Source: Rhodospirillum sp. UBA1311 (lineage in GTDB: Bacteria > Pseudomonadota > Alphaproteobacteria > Rhodospirillales > Rhodospirillaceae). From it: 22,834 nucleotides of DNA. This document shows positions 7,571 to 14,214 of this stretch, in pieces (position 1 is the first letter of the stretch; each line of letters opens with the position of its first letter). A program made the translations under genes and the position numbers. Where the stretch lies: the NCBI GenBank assembly GCA_002307145.1, contig DBTR01000009.1, forward strand, positions 1-22,834. Direction: 5' to 3'. The notes under the pieces are model-generated. The model searched no databases. It saw nothing but the letters and a program-made list of their open reading frames with translations, and was not told the DNA's origin.

Positions 7571-8640
7571 GCGTGCGGCGAGCCCGTCGGGCGCCGGTCG
7601 ACATCTGGCCGGGCTTCGTCGACGCGTTGTCGACGCTGCTGATCGTCATTCTGTTCCTGCTGCTGATCTTCGTCCTGGCGCAGTTCTTCCTCGGCCAGGC
7701 GCTCTCGGGCCGCGACGCCGCGCTCGGCCGCCTCGGCCATCAGGTCGATGAACTGGCGCAGTTGCTCTCGATCGAGCGTAACTCCAACGCCAAGCTCCGC
7801 CTCAACCTGGAGCAACTCTCCACCGAGCTTGCCAATGCCTCGGCAAAGGCCGAGCGGCTGCAGGGCGCGAGCGCCGAAGCCGACCGCCTCGCCAACGACG
7901 TCGCGGCGCTCCAGGCCCTGAAAGACGAACTCGAAAAGAAGATCAAGCAACAGGATGCCGCCCTCGGCGAACAGAACTCGGCGCTCGCCGACGAGCGCAA
8001 GCTCTCCGAGGAGGCGCGCGCCCAGGCCGCCCTGCTCAACCAGCAGCTCTCGGTGCTGCGCGAGGAGATCGCGCGCCTGAATGCCGCCCTCGACGCGTCG
8101 GAAAAGCTCTCCGAGGAGCAGAAGATCCAGATCTCCAACCTCGGTTCGCGGCTCAATCAGGCGCTCGCCAGCAAGGTCGCCGAGCTGGCGCGCTATCGCT
8201 CCGAGTTCTTCGGCCGCCTGCGCGAGATCCTGGGCACCCGCGCCGACATCCGCATTCAGGGCGACCGCTTCGTCTTCCAGTCCGAAGTGCTGTTCCCACA
8301 GGGTTCGGCGGACCTCGAAGATACCGGCAAGAAGCAGCTCGAAAGCCTCGCCAAGACCCTGATCGACATCTCGAAGGAAATCCCGCCCGACATCGATTGG
8401 GTGCTCCGCGTCGACGGCCACACCGACAAGGTGCCGATCGCGACGGCGCAGTTCCGCTCGAATTGGGAGCTTTCGTCGGCGCGCGCGATCTCGGTGGTGC
8501 GCTACCTGATCGCCGCCGGTCTGCCGCCCAACCGCCTCGTCGCGGCCGGGTTCGGCGAGTACCAGCCGATCGCGCCGGGCAACACCCCCGAGGCCCTGAG
8601 CCGCAACCGCCGCATCGAATTCAAGCTGACCGAACGTTAG
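7567..8640 (+). CDS. MotB-type stator subunit with coiled coil and OmpA-like peptidoglycan-binding domain
   Basis: The 357-residue protein has a short cytoplasmic N-terminus and one membrane helix starting PGFVDALSTLLIVILFLLL. Asp19 sits where the proton-carrying Asp of MotB lies. Residues about 50-215 are strongly heptad-like (many Ala, Glu, Leu, Lys), an unusually long periplasmic coiled coil compared with classic MotB. Residues about 235-357 are a canonical OmpA-like domain with DGHTDKVPI, NWELSSARAISVVRYL and NRRIEFKL, keeping the peptidoglycan-binding Asp and Arg. It overlaps the MotA-like gene by ATGA. The pair should form a peptidoglycan-anchored, proton-driven machine. What it moves is unknown. 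Confidence 0.92.
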   Translation: MSVRRARRAPVDIWPGFVDALSTLLIVILFLLLIFVLAQFFLGQALSGRDAALGRLGHQVDELAQLLSIERNSNAKLRLNLEQLSTELANASAKAERLQGASAEADRLANDVAALQALKDELEKKIKQQDAALGEQNSALADERKLSEEARAQAALLNQQLSVLREEIARLNAALDASEKLSEEQKIQISNLGSRLNQALASKVAELARYRSEFFGRLREILGTRADIRIQGDRFVFQSEVLFPQGSADLEDTGKKQLESLAKTLIDISKEIPPDIDWVLRVDGHTDKVPIATAQFRSNWELSSARAISVVRYLIAAGLPPNRLVAAGFGEYQPIAPGNTPEALSRNRRIEFKLTER

Positions 8641-8701
8641 GTCTGGACACGTGATACGGTTTCTGATACCGACTACGCCCTCATTCGGGAGCAAGATGAC
8701 G

Positions 8702-8926
8702 ATGAAAAAAGACATTCACCCGGCCTATCAGGAACTGAAGGTCATCATGACGGACGGGACCGAGTTCGTGACTCGCTCGACCAAGGGCGGTGCCGACGCG
8801 GTGATGCGTTTGGACATCGATCCCAAGTCCCATCCGGCGTGGACCGGCGTCCACCGCCTCAACGACCAGGGCGGCCAGCTGGCGAAGTTCAACAAGCGTT
8901 TCGCGGGCTTCGGCCGCAAGGGCTGA
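8702..8926 (+). CDS. rpmE: 50S ribosomal protein L31 (bL31)
   Basis: The 74-residue product starts MKKDIHPAYQ and contains VIMTDGTEFVTRST and DIDPKSHPAWTG, all signatures of bL31 on the large subunit at the bridge to the 30S head. It lacks the Cys residues of zinc-binding L31, so it is a C-minus form. The family N-terminus favours the ATG at 8702. The in-frame ATG at 8696 is closer to the GGGAG at 8687-8691 and would add two residues. It follows the MotB-like gene after 61 bases and ends at a strong terminator. Confidence 0.95.
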   Translation: MKKDIHPAYQELKVIMTDGTEFVTRSTKGGADAVMRLDIDPKSHPAWTGVHRLNDQGGQLAKFNKRFAGFGRKG

Positions 8927-8945
8927 TTTCTCCGCCCGGAACGAC

Positions 8946-8982
8946 AAACGATGCCGCCCCTCCGGGCGGCATCGTTTTTTTT
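8946..8982 (+). terminator. Rho-independent terminator after rpmE
   Basis: A perfect 14-base stem (8946-8959 with 8964-8977) closes a CTCC loop and runs directly into eight T residues (8975-8982). It is one of the two best terminators in the window and ends the plus-strand cluster. Confidence 0.95.
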
Positions 8983-9032
8983 CGCGGACGACGGAAGCGT
9001 CGGCAGGAACCATTTATTAACCCGTTGGCGGT

Positions 9033-9057
9033 GTAATTGTGGCGCGGAGCGAATTAC
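9033..9057. promoter_or_regulatory. Inverted repeat upstream of the cyclase gene
   Basis: GTAATT (9033-9038) and AATTAC (9052-9057) form an inverted repeat with a 13-base spacer, 27 bases before the chosen cyclase start. It could be an operator or a leader hairpin. An alternative GTG start for the cyclase (9039) falls inside it. Confidence 0.3.
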
Positions 9058-9083
9058 GCCCGGCGCACAACGGATCGGTGGAT

Positions 9084-10967
9084 ATGGCGCTCGCCAAGCT
9101 AGTCGCCTACGAGCTTTACACCCTCGACTATTCGGGGTGGACCCTCCATACCCGCTTCACCGGGGCGGAGCTGGACGACGCGATCGACGAAGCCAAGCGC
9201 ATCGAGGCGACGATGCAGCGCGCCACCAAGGTGGTGCGGGAAACCTACTACACCGAGACCAACACCACCGACGAAGCGGTGGTGCGAATCAGCCCCAACA
9301 TCGCCGAATTCAAGCGCCGCATGGTGGAGAGCCGCCAGCGCAAGGTCGCCGCCAAGGGCTTCGCTTCCCGCGATCTCGACTTCCTCGACGGCGACGCCGC
9401 GCCGGAAAAGCCCCTCGGCACGCCTCAGATCGTCGCGCGGATGACGATGATGGTGTTGAGTGCATTGGTCATCGCGGCGGCGGTCACCGGGATCGTTTCG
9501 CTGGTGCTGCGCTCGCCCTTGATCGTGATGCATGTGCCGTCGTCGGTCGCGCCGCAGATTCTGTTCGCCACATTCATCCTGGTGTTCCTGCTTTCCGCCC
9601 TGCCGTTGGTCAGCCGCTATCTCCCGGCACTCAAGGCGAAGATCGACCCCGAAGCGGCGAAGGGCGATTCCCGCGCGTTCCTCGACATGCCCGGCCACAC
9701 GCCGCCGCCGCCCAAGGATGCCGGCGCAGAGACCGCGCAACCGCCGACGCAATCCGCGCTATTTGCCGACGATCCCGGCCTGATGGCTCAAGAGCCGCCC
9801 GCGCCGCCGCCCGCTCCCGAACCGCCACCACCACCACCACCGCCCCCTCCTCCGCCGCCGCCACCGCCGCCACCGCCGAAGGCCGCGCCGGCGCCCACGC
9901 CCGAACCCGCGCCGGAAACGCCGCTCTCGCGCGAGGAAATCGCCGCCGCTGCGATCGAGCGCCAGCGGATTTCGATGATGCGGTTCCTCACCGGCGTCCT
10001 CACTGTATTGAAGGACGTCGTGCCGCAGCTCGACGCGTTCAACAAATTCGGCCTCAACTTGATCATGGCGGGCGCCTGCGCGGAGATCGGCCGCCGCGAC
10101 GGCATGACCGAAGCTCAGGTGCTCGCGCTCACTGCCGAGGCAATCGCGATGCTGGGCTCCAAGCCCTCCCTCGCCGCGACCTTCTGCCGCAAGCTCGACC
10201 TGCATGCCGCCGACCCGCGCTACGCCGCGATGATCGCCAAGGGGGCGGAAGCCCTCGGCAACTACGCCGACGGCGCGATCTCCCCGTTCGCCGGAGTGGC
10301 GGAGGCGATGGCGAGCTGGACCACGCCCGGCGACCGGATCAGCGGCAGCAACATCGTCACCATCCTGTTCACCGACATGGTGGGTTCGACCCAACTCACC
10401 CACGATCGCGGCGAGACCGCCGCCTTCGACACCCTGCTCGCCCACAACACCATCGTCCGCTCCGCGCTCGCCGCCCATCAGGGCGTCGAGGTGAAACATA
10501 CCGGCGACGGCATCATGGCGTCGTTCGCCGCGCCCTCGCAGGCCGTGGAAGCGGCGGCGGCGGTGCAGTGCGCGGTGCGCGACCACAACCTCGCGATGCC
10601 CGAGCAGGCGTTCCACCTGCGCATCGGCATCAACGCGGGCGAACCGATCCTCGCCGACGACGACCTGTTCGGCGCGGCGGTTCAGCTTGCCGCGCGGATC
10701 TGCGCCGAAGCCGGGCCGGACGGCATTCTCGTCGCCAACGTCGTGCGCGAACTGGTCGCCTCCAAGGGCTTCCCGATGCAGCGCCTGCCGGCGCGGATCC
10801 TGCGCGGTTTCAACGAACCGCACGTGCTCTACAGCGTCGAATGGGCGGAACTCCAGGCCGCCGGGTCGGCACCGAAGCCCGTCGCGCACGCTCCGGAATC
10901 CGCCCCGATTCCCGCCGCCGAAACTCCCGAAGCCGTTCCCGCGACCTCCCCCGACCCGATGCCTTGA
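9084..10967 (+). CDS. Membrane-bound class III adenylate/guanylate cyclase with polyproline linker
   Basis: From ATG 9084 the protein is 627 residues. A cytoplasmic N-terminal domain (about 1-115) of unknown type is followed by two membrane helices (about 120-142 and 158-178), then a Pro-rich linker with 19 consecutive prolines (247-265), a helical region (about 290-400) and a C-terminal class III cyclase domain (about 421-580). The cyclase has Asp431 in FTDMVGST and Asp475 in KHTGDG for metals, Lys471 at the purine-selecting position, and Arg538. The usual VNxAAR asparagine is Gln534 (VQLAAR). It probably makes cAMP in response to a membrane or cytoplasmic signal. A GTG at 9039 would add 15 residues. 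The sigma-32 promoter of the next gene overlaps its stop codon. Confidence 0.9.
   Translation: MALAKLVAYELYTLDYSGWTLHTRFTGAELDDAIDEAKRIEATMQRATKVVRETYYTETNTTDEAVVRISPNIAEFKRRMVESRQRKVAAKGFASRDLDFLDGDAAPEKPLGTPQIVARMTMMVLSALVIAAAVTGIVSLVLRSPLIVMHVPSSVAPQILFATFILVFLLSALPLVSRYLPALKAKIDPEAAKGDSRAFLDMPGHTPPPPKDAGAETAQPPTQSALFADDPGLMAQEPPAPPPAPEPPPPPPPPPPPPPPPPPPPKAAPAPTPEPAPETPLSREEIAAAAIERQRISMMRFLTGVLTVLKDVVPQLDAFNKFGLNLIMAGACAEIGRRDGMTEAQVLALTAEAIAMLGSKPSLAATFCRKLDLHAADPRYAAMIAKGAEALGNYADGAISPFAGVAEAMASWTTPGDRISGSNIVTILFTDMVGSTQLTHDRGETAAFDTLLAHNTIVRSALAAHQGVEVKHTGDGIMASFAAPSQAVEAAAAVQCAVRDHNLAMPEQAFHLRIGINAGEPILADDDLFGAAVQLAARICAEAGPDGILVANVVRELVASKGFPMQRLPARILRGFNEPHVLYSVEWAELQAAGSAPKPVAHAPESAPIPAAETPEAVPATSPDPMP
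9822..9878 (+). repeat. Run of 19 proline codons in the cyclase gene
   Basis: Nineteen consecutive CCN codons of mixed type (CCA, CCG, CCC, CCT) encode an unbroken proline run between the membrane helices and the cyclase domain. The mixed codon use suggests selection on the protein rather than simple DNA slippage. EF-P is expected to matter for translating it. Confidence 0.95.
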
Positions 10968-10992
10968 CAGGGGCCGGAGCGGTCACCCATAT
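10963..10992 (+). promoter_or_regulatory. Sigma-32 (RpoH) heat-shock promoter for hsp20
   Basis: CTTGACA (10963-10969), a 15-base spacer and ACCCATAT (10985-10992) closely match the RpoH consensus CTTGAAA, 13-17 bases, CCCCATNT. The -35 element overlaps the TGA stop of the cyclase gene. Transcription would start near 10999, leaving a leader of about 100 bases. Confidence 0.75.
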
Positions 10993-10999
10993 CCTTCCT

Positions 11000-11099
11000 G
11001 CGCCGGTTGCCGCTCCCGTGGGGCCGGACGCATTGGCAAGCGGATGGCGTCTCGGCGCATCCGCGAATTCTGGAAATCGCTCAACGGAGGATTACCATG
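11000..11099 (+). promoter_or_regulatory. ROSE-like RNA thermometer in the hsp20 leader
   Basis: The last hairpin before the start pairs AATC (11075-11078) with GATT (11090-11093) and CTC (11080-11082) with GAG (11087-11089). G11079 is bulged and the loop is AACG. The anti-Shine-Dalgarno strand contains TCGCT (11077-11081), which fits the ROSE consensus U(U/C)GCU with its critical G facing the GGAGG ribosome-binding site. Leader length (about 100 bases), position and gene type all fit ROSE elements, which melt on heating to allow small heat-shock protein translation. The upstream hairpins were not worked out. Confidence 0.7.
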
Positions 11100-11558
11100 C
11101 GGAACTACGATCTCACGCCCCTGCACCGCTTCACCGTCGGCTTCGACAACGTCAGCCGCCTGATGGATGCGGTCAGCCGCCTCGACGAAGGGGCGATGGC
11201 CTACCCGCCCTACAACATCGAACGCTTCGGCGAAGACCGCTATCGGATCTCGATGGCGGTGGCCGGGTTCACCGAATCCGATCTCGACATCACGCTCAAG
11301 GACAACACGCTGACGATTGCCGGGCGCAAGACCGACGAGGAAGATTCCTCGACCTACCTGCACCGTGGCATCGCGTCGCGCGCGTTCGAGCGCCGGTTCG
11401 AGCTTGCCGCGCATATCAAGGTCAAGGCCGCCTCGATGGAGAACGGCCTGCTGCATATCGACCTTGAGCGCGAGGTGCCCGAGGAGCTGAAGCCGCGCAA
11501 GATCGCGATCGATGCCGGCGACGGCGCGAAGGCGATCGGCGGCCCGAAGGCCGCGTAA
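11097..11558 (+). CDS. Small heat-shock protein, Hsp20/alpha-crystallin family (IbpA-type)
   Basis: This 153-residue protein starts MRNYDLTPLHRFTVGFDNV, the N-terminus of class A alphaproteobacterial and enterobacterial IbpA-like chaperones. The alpha-crystallin domain spans about 35-125, with YPPYNIERFGEDRYRISMAV at its start and the GLLHIDL motif near its end. It is an ATP-independent holdase that keeps unfolded proteins soluble during heat stress. ATG 11097 has CGGAGG seven bases upstream, sequestered in a ROSE-like hairpin. A sigma-32 promoter lies just before the leader and a good terminator follows, so it is a self-contained heat-shock unit. Confidence 0.96.
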   Translation: MRNYDLTPLHRFTVGFDNVSRLMDAVSRLDEGAMAYPPYNIERFGEDRYRISMAVAGFTESDLDITLKDNTLTIAGRKTDEEDSSTYLHRGIASRAFERRFELAAHIKVKAASMENGLLHIDLEREVPEELKPRKIAIDAGDGAKAIGGPKAA

Positions 11559-11580
11559 CCCCACTGCATGCCCAGACGAC

Positions 11581-11609
11581 GGGCGCGGCCGCGAGGCCGC
11601 GCCCTTTTT
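11581..11609 (+). terminator. Rho-independent terminator after hsp20
   Basis: A perfect 10-base stem (11581-11590 with 11595-11604) with a GCGA loop runs into five T residues (11605-11609). It abuts the end of the convergent SnoaL-like gene at 11608. Confidence 0.9.
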
Positions 11610-12009
11610 ACCAGCAGCCGCCGAGGAGATCGGTGCCGTAAGAGTTGTCGACGATGCAGAGCCAACGCTCGTCGGCGGTCTTGCGGAACACGTAGGTGCC
11701 CCGCCGCGTCGTCGAGACCGGCGCACCGAAGGCGTCCTCGCTGGCGAGGATGGTTTCCGCCAGAACCAGGGCGGTATCGCCCGATTCGACCACCTCGATC
11801 TTCCCCTGGCTCACCGAAAGCCGATGCTCGAAGTGATCGGCGATCGCAAGGAATGCCTTGAGAATCTGCGCCTTTCCTGTGGCGACGAGGCCCGGATGGA
11901 CGACCAGCTTGGCGTCGTCGGCGTAGAATTCCACCACGCCGTCGAAATCCTCCGCGCTGATCGCGCGGTCGGCGGCTTCGATGACCTGTCTCAAGGGGTG
12001 CGATGACAT
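11608..12009 (-). CDS. SnoaL-like / NTF2-fold protein
   Basis: The 133-residue protein has an NTF2-like pattern. An N-terminal helix leads to FDGVVEFYADDAKLVVHPG, then come a middle helix (GKAQILKAFLAIADHF) and beta strands including ALVLAETILAS and GTYVFRKTADERWLCIVDNS. Such SnoaL/DUF4440/YybH proteins are small cone-shaped barrels, often enzymes or binding proteins of unknown role. The substrate cannot be inferred. I place the start at ATG 12009, which has AGGAG at the right distance. An upstream ATG at 12042 in the same frame lies at the edge of the terminator-like hairpin and lacks a good site. It ends against the hsp20 terminator and is preceded by a possible attenuator. Confidence 0.8.
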   Translation of the reverse strand: MSSHPLRQVIEAADRAISAEDFDGVVEFYADDAKLVVHPGLVATGKAQILKAFLAIADHFEHRLSVSQGKIEVVESGDTALVLAETILASEDAFGAPVSTTRRGTYVFRKTADERWLCIVDNSYGTDLLGGCW

Positions 12010-12040
12010 CTTCGTCTCCTGCTGCGCCGGAAGACGGGTC

Positions 12041-12068
12041 ATAAAAAGAAACCCGCCTTGCGGCGGGT
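12041..12068 (-). terminator. Minus-strand intrinsic terminator or attenuator before the SnoaL-like gene
   Basis: On the minus strand a 7-base stem (ACCCGCC with GGCGGGT; 12062-12068 with 12051-12057) and a GCAA loop are followed by TTCTTTTT. It lies 33 bases upstream of the SnoaL-like start, too close for a separate promoter between them. It either ends the thioesterase transcript or attenuates the SnoaL-like gene. Confidence 0.7.
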
Positions 12069-12094
12069 GTGTCGTCTCGAAAAATGGACGCGCG

Positions 12095-12157
12095 CTAACC
12101 CACCGCCGTTTGGCCGAGGATAATAAGCGACGATACGAGGGTCAGGGTGCGTTCCAT
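12095..12157 (-). other. Possible 20-codon hydrophobic small ORF (unproven)
   Basis: A minus-strand ATG at 12157 opens a 20-codon frame, mostly hydrophobic in the middle (VSSLIILG), ending at TAG 12095, 27 bases before the terminator-like hairpin. No convincing ribosome-binding site precedes it. It could be a leader peptide, a small membrane peptide or chance. Confidence 0.15.
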
Positions 12158-12224
12158 GGGGAAAGCATGCCACGGCGGGTGCCCCGATGTCAGCCTTTCA
12201 AGCCACCCGTTTTTCGCAATCCCC

Positions 12225-12773
12225 TCATGCGCCGGGCATGGTCCACGCGCCAGTGACGAGATACTTCTGGAACACCGCGCGGGATTGATCCGGCATCGGC
12301 GCGGCGCGCAGGGTCTGGCGATCGATGAACACGTGCGCCCAGTAGCCCACCGCCGAGGGCGTCTCCTCGCCATGGCGGAACAAGCCGAAGCCGAACCGCA
12401 CGCTCGACGTACCGAGACGCTCGACGCGCATGCCGCACGAGATCGTGTGCAGCGGATAGTTCAGCGGGCGGATGAAGCGGCACATGTTCTCGGCGGCGAA
12501 CGCGGTCACCGGGCTCGACGGCGGAAATACGTCGTGGGTGCGGAAAAACTCGACGACGCAGCATTCGAGGAAGCGCATGTACTGCACGTTGTTGACATGG
12601 CCCATCATGTCGAAATCGGACCAGCGCAGCGCGATTTCGGCGTGGAAGGTGTAGGCGTCGCGGCGCTCGTGGTCGACCGAGAACGGCGAGCCCGAGCTGT
12701 TCCAGCCGCCGCCGATCGCCGCGACCTTCACCGCCTCGGTCAGCGGCATTTCGTTCATGGGTTTCTCGGTCAT
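12225..12773 (-). CDS. Acyl-CoA thioesterase, hotdog fold (4HBT-like)
   Basis: The 182-residue protein has the 4-hydroxybenzoyl-CoA thioesterase signature: WSDFDMMGHVNNVQYMRFLE (about 51-70), with the catalytic-type Asp just before GHVNN. A hotdog fold with about 30 extra N-terminal residues fits the length. It should hydrolyse an acyl-CoA thioester in the cytoplasm, with unknown chain preference. Its ATG (12773) lies one base after the TGA of the DUF1192 gene. AAGGACGAG upstream provides the ribosome-binding site inside that gene, so the two form an operon. About 155 bases separate its stop from the minus-strand terminator. Confidence 0.88.
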   Translation of the reverse strand: MTEKPMNEMPLTEAVKVAAIGGGWNSSGSPFSVDHERRDAYTFHAEIALRWSDFDMMGHVNNVQYMRFLECCVVEFFRTHDVFPPSSPVTAFAAENMCRFIRPLNYPLHTISCGMRVERLGTSSVRFGFGLFRHGEETPSAVGYWAHVFIDRQTLRAAPMPDQSRAVFQKYLVTGAWTMPGA

Positions 12774-12774
12774 G

Positions 12775-12978
12775 TCACTCGTCCTTGGGTTTGAAGCGGA
12801 ACAGCGCGTCCGCGCCGCCGCGCACGTCGCGTTTTGCCGCGATCCCGGCCTTGAGGCGGGCTATCTCCGCTTCGAGGCGGCGGATCCCGTCCTCAAGCTC
12901 GGAGATCGAGAGCGCGGAAAGGTCGGCGGGCATCACCGTCGGCGGGCGCGAACCGCTCTTGTCATCGTCGTCGTCCAT
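12775..12978 (-). CDS. DUF1192 domain protein
   Basis: The small acidic protein of 67 residues begins with an Asp run, then contains LSALSISELEDGIRRLEAEI and ARLKAGIAAKR, the conserved helix of the alphaproteobacterial DUF1192 family. It is probably a short coiled coil. No function is known to me. ATG 12978 is chosen because AGGGA lies seven bases upstream and the family starts near here. The longer frame from 13065 would add an untypical 29 residues. It is followed immediately by the thioesterase gene and transcribed divergently from the quinone oxidoreductase gene. Confidence 0.85.
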   Translation of the reverse strand: MDDDDDKSGSRPPTVMPADLSALSISELEDGIRRLEAEIARLKAGIAAKRDVRGGADALFRFKPKDE

Positions 12979-12984
12979 GTCGTA

Positions 12985-13029
12985 TTCCCTAGGATGCCGC
13001 AGGGCATCGGTTTTCATGCGATATCCTAG
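12985..13029 (-). promoter_or_regulatory. Two competing hairpins over the DUF1192 ribosome-binding site
   Basis: On the minus strand GATGCC (13003-13008) can pair with GGCATC (12993-12998). Alternatively CTAGGAT (13023-13029) can pair with ATCCTAG (12989-12995). The two stems share bases, and the second covers part of the CTAGGGA ribosome-binding region. The larger inverted repeat could instead be an operator in the divergent promoter region. Confidence 0.35.
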
Positions 13030-13110
13030 CATCGGGGGGTTTCGCCGCGCCACATCGACCGCCATCTTTCCGTTGCCGGTTCCGGATCACGTCCCACGAG
13101 GAGAATATTC

Positions 13111-14112
13111 ATGTCGACCCCATTGCCCGAATTCATGACCTGTATCGAGATCAAGGAATTCGGCGGACCTGAAGGCCTCGTCCCGACGACACGCCCAATG
13201 CCCGAACCCGGCGAAGGCGAAGTCCTGATCGCGGTGGAAGCGGCGGGCGTCAACCGTCCCGACGTGGTGCAGCGCGAAGGCAACTATGCGCCGCCGCCCG
13301 GTGCGACCGACATTCCCGGCCTCGAAGTCTCGGGGACGGTGGTCAAGCTCGGCCCGGGCGTCGACGCGGCACTCCTCGGAAGCAAGGTCGCGGCGCTCCT
13401 CACCGGCGGCGGCTACGCCAACTACTGCCTCGCCAAGGCGGCGCTCTGCATGCCGTTTCCGAAGGATTACGACGCCATCCGCGCCGCCGCCCTGCCCGAG
13501 ACCTTCTTCACCGTCTGGCACAACATCCACGAGCGCGGCCAGCTCCAGCCGGGAGAGAGCTTCCTCGTCCACGGCGGCTCGGGCGGCATCGGCTCGGTCG
13601 CGATCCAGATGGCCAAGGCCCTCGGCGCGAAGGTGTTCGCCACCGCCGGCAGCGCGGAAAAGGTCGCCGCCTGCGCCGAACTCGGTGCGGATCGCGCGAT
13701 CAACTACCGCGAGGAGGACTATGTCGAAGTCGTCCGCGAGGCGACCGGCGGCAAGGGCGTGAACGTCATCCTCGACATGGTCGGCGGCGACTATCTCGCC
13801 CGCGACGTCAAGGCGATGGCGCCGGGCGGGCGGCACGTCAGCATCGCCTTCCTCAAGGGCTCGAAGGTCGAATTCAACTTCATGCCGGTGATGCTGAAGC
13901 GCCTCACCTTCACCGGTTCGACGCTCCGCTCCCAACCGACGGCGGAGAAAGCGCGGATGGCCAAGGGTCTCAGGGAGACGATCTGGCCGATGCTCGACGC
14001 CGGGACGATGAAGCCGCTGATTTACAAAACATTCCCGCTCAATGAAGCCGCCGCTGCGCATCAACTGATGGAATCTTCGCAGCATATCGGTAAAATCATG
14101 CTAGTCCCTTGA
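13111..14112 (+). CDS. NAD(P)H-quinone oxidoreductase, PIG3-type (MDR superfamily)
   Basis: The 333-residue protein is a zinc-free medium-chain dehydrogenase/reductase. The N-terminal GroES-like part contains EAAGVNRPDVVQREGNY and PGLEVSGTV. The nucleotide-binding part has the GGSGGIGSVAIQMAKALGA motif (about 152-170). The VQREGNYAPPPGA segment is typical of the PIG3/TP53I3 branch, which reduces quinones with NADPH. GAGGAG lies seven bases before the ATG at 13111. It is divergent from the DUF1192 gene. An 8-base hairpin without a T-run (14112-14137) follows its stop, so termination is not clear. Physiological substrate unknown. Confidence 0.93.
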   Translation: MSTPLPEFMTCIEIKEFGGPEGLVPTTRPMPEPGEGEVLIAVEAAGVNRPDVVQREGNYAPPPGATDIPGLEVSGTVVKLGPGVDAALLGSKVAALLTGGGYANYCLAKAALCMPFPKDYDAIRAAALPETFFTVWHNIHERGQLQPGESFLVHGGSGGIGSVAIQMAKALGAKVFATAGSAEKVAACAELGADRAINYREEDYVEVVREATGGKGVNVILDMVGGDYLARDVKAMAPGGRHVSIAFLKGSKVEFNFMPVMLKRLTFTGSTLRSQPTAEKARMAKGLRETIWPMLDAGTMKPLIYKTFPLNEAAAAHQLMESSQHIGKIMLVP

Positions 14113-14214
14113 CCGGGACTGCCGCGACCGTCCCGGTTCCGCCGTATCGCCCTCCCGGGCGGCAGGGCGACGGCCGGGGCTCGACCGCTCAAAACAAGAA
14201 CAAAGAGGAACGCC

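Noticed and set aside
5174..8640. Zorya-type anti-phage defence system (ZorA/ZorB are MotA/MotB-like)
   Set aside because: No zorC, zorD or zorE nuclease or helicase gene is adjacent. The neighbours are a phosphatase gene and rpmE, and the MotB-like protein has a much longer coiled coil than I would expect for ZorB.
9788..10105. Glycine-rich minus-strand protein
   Set aside because: The glycine run is only the complement of the 19 proline codons in the cyclase gene.
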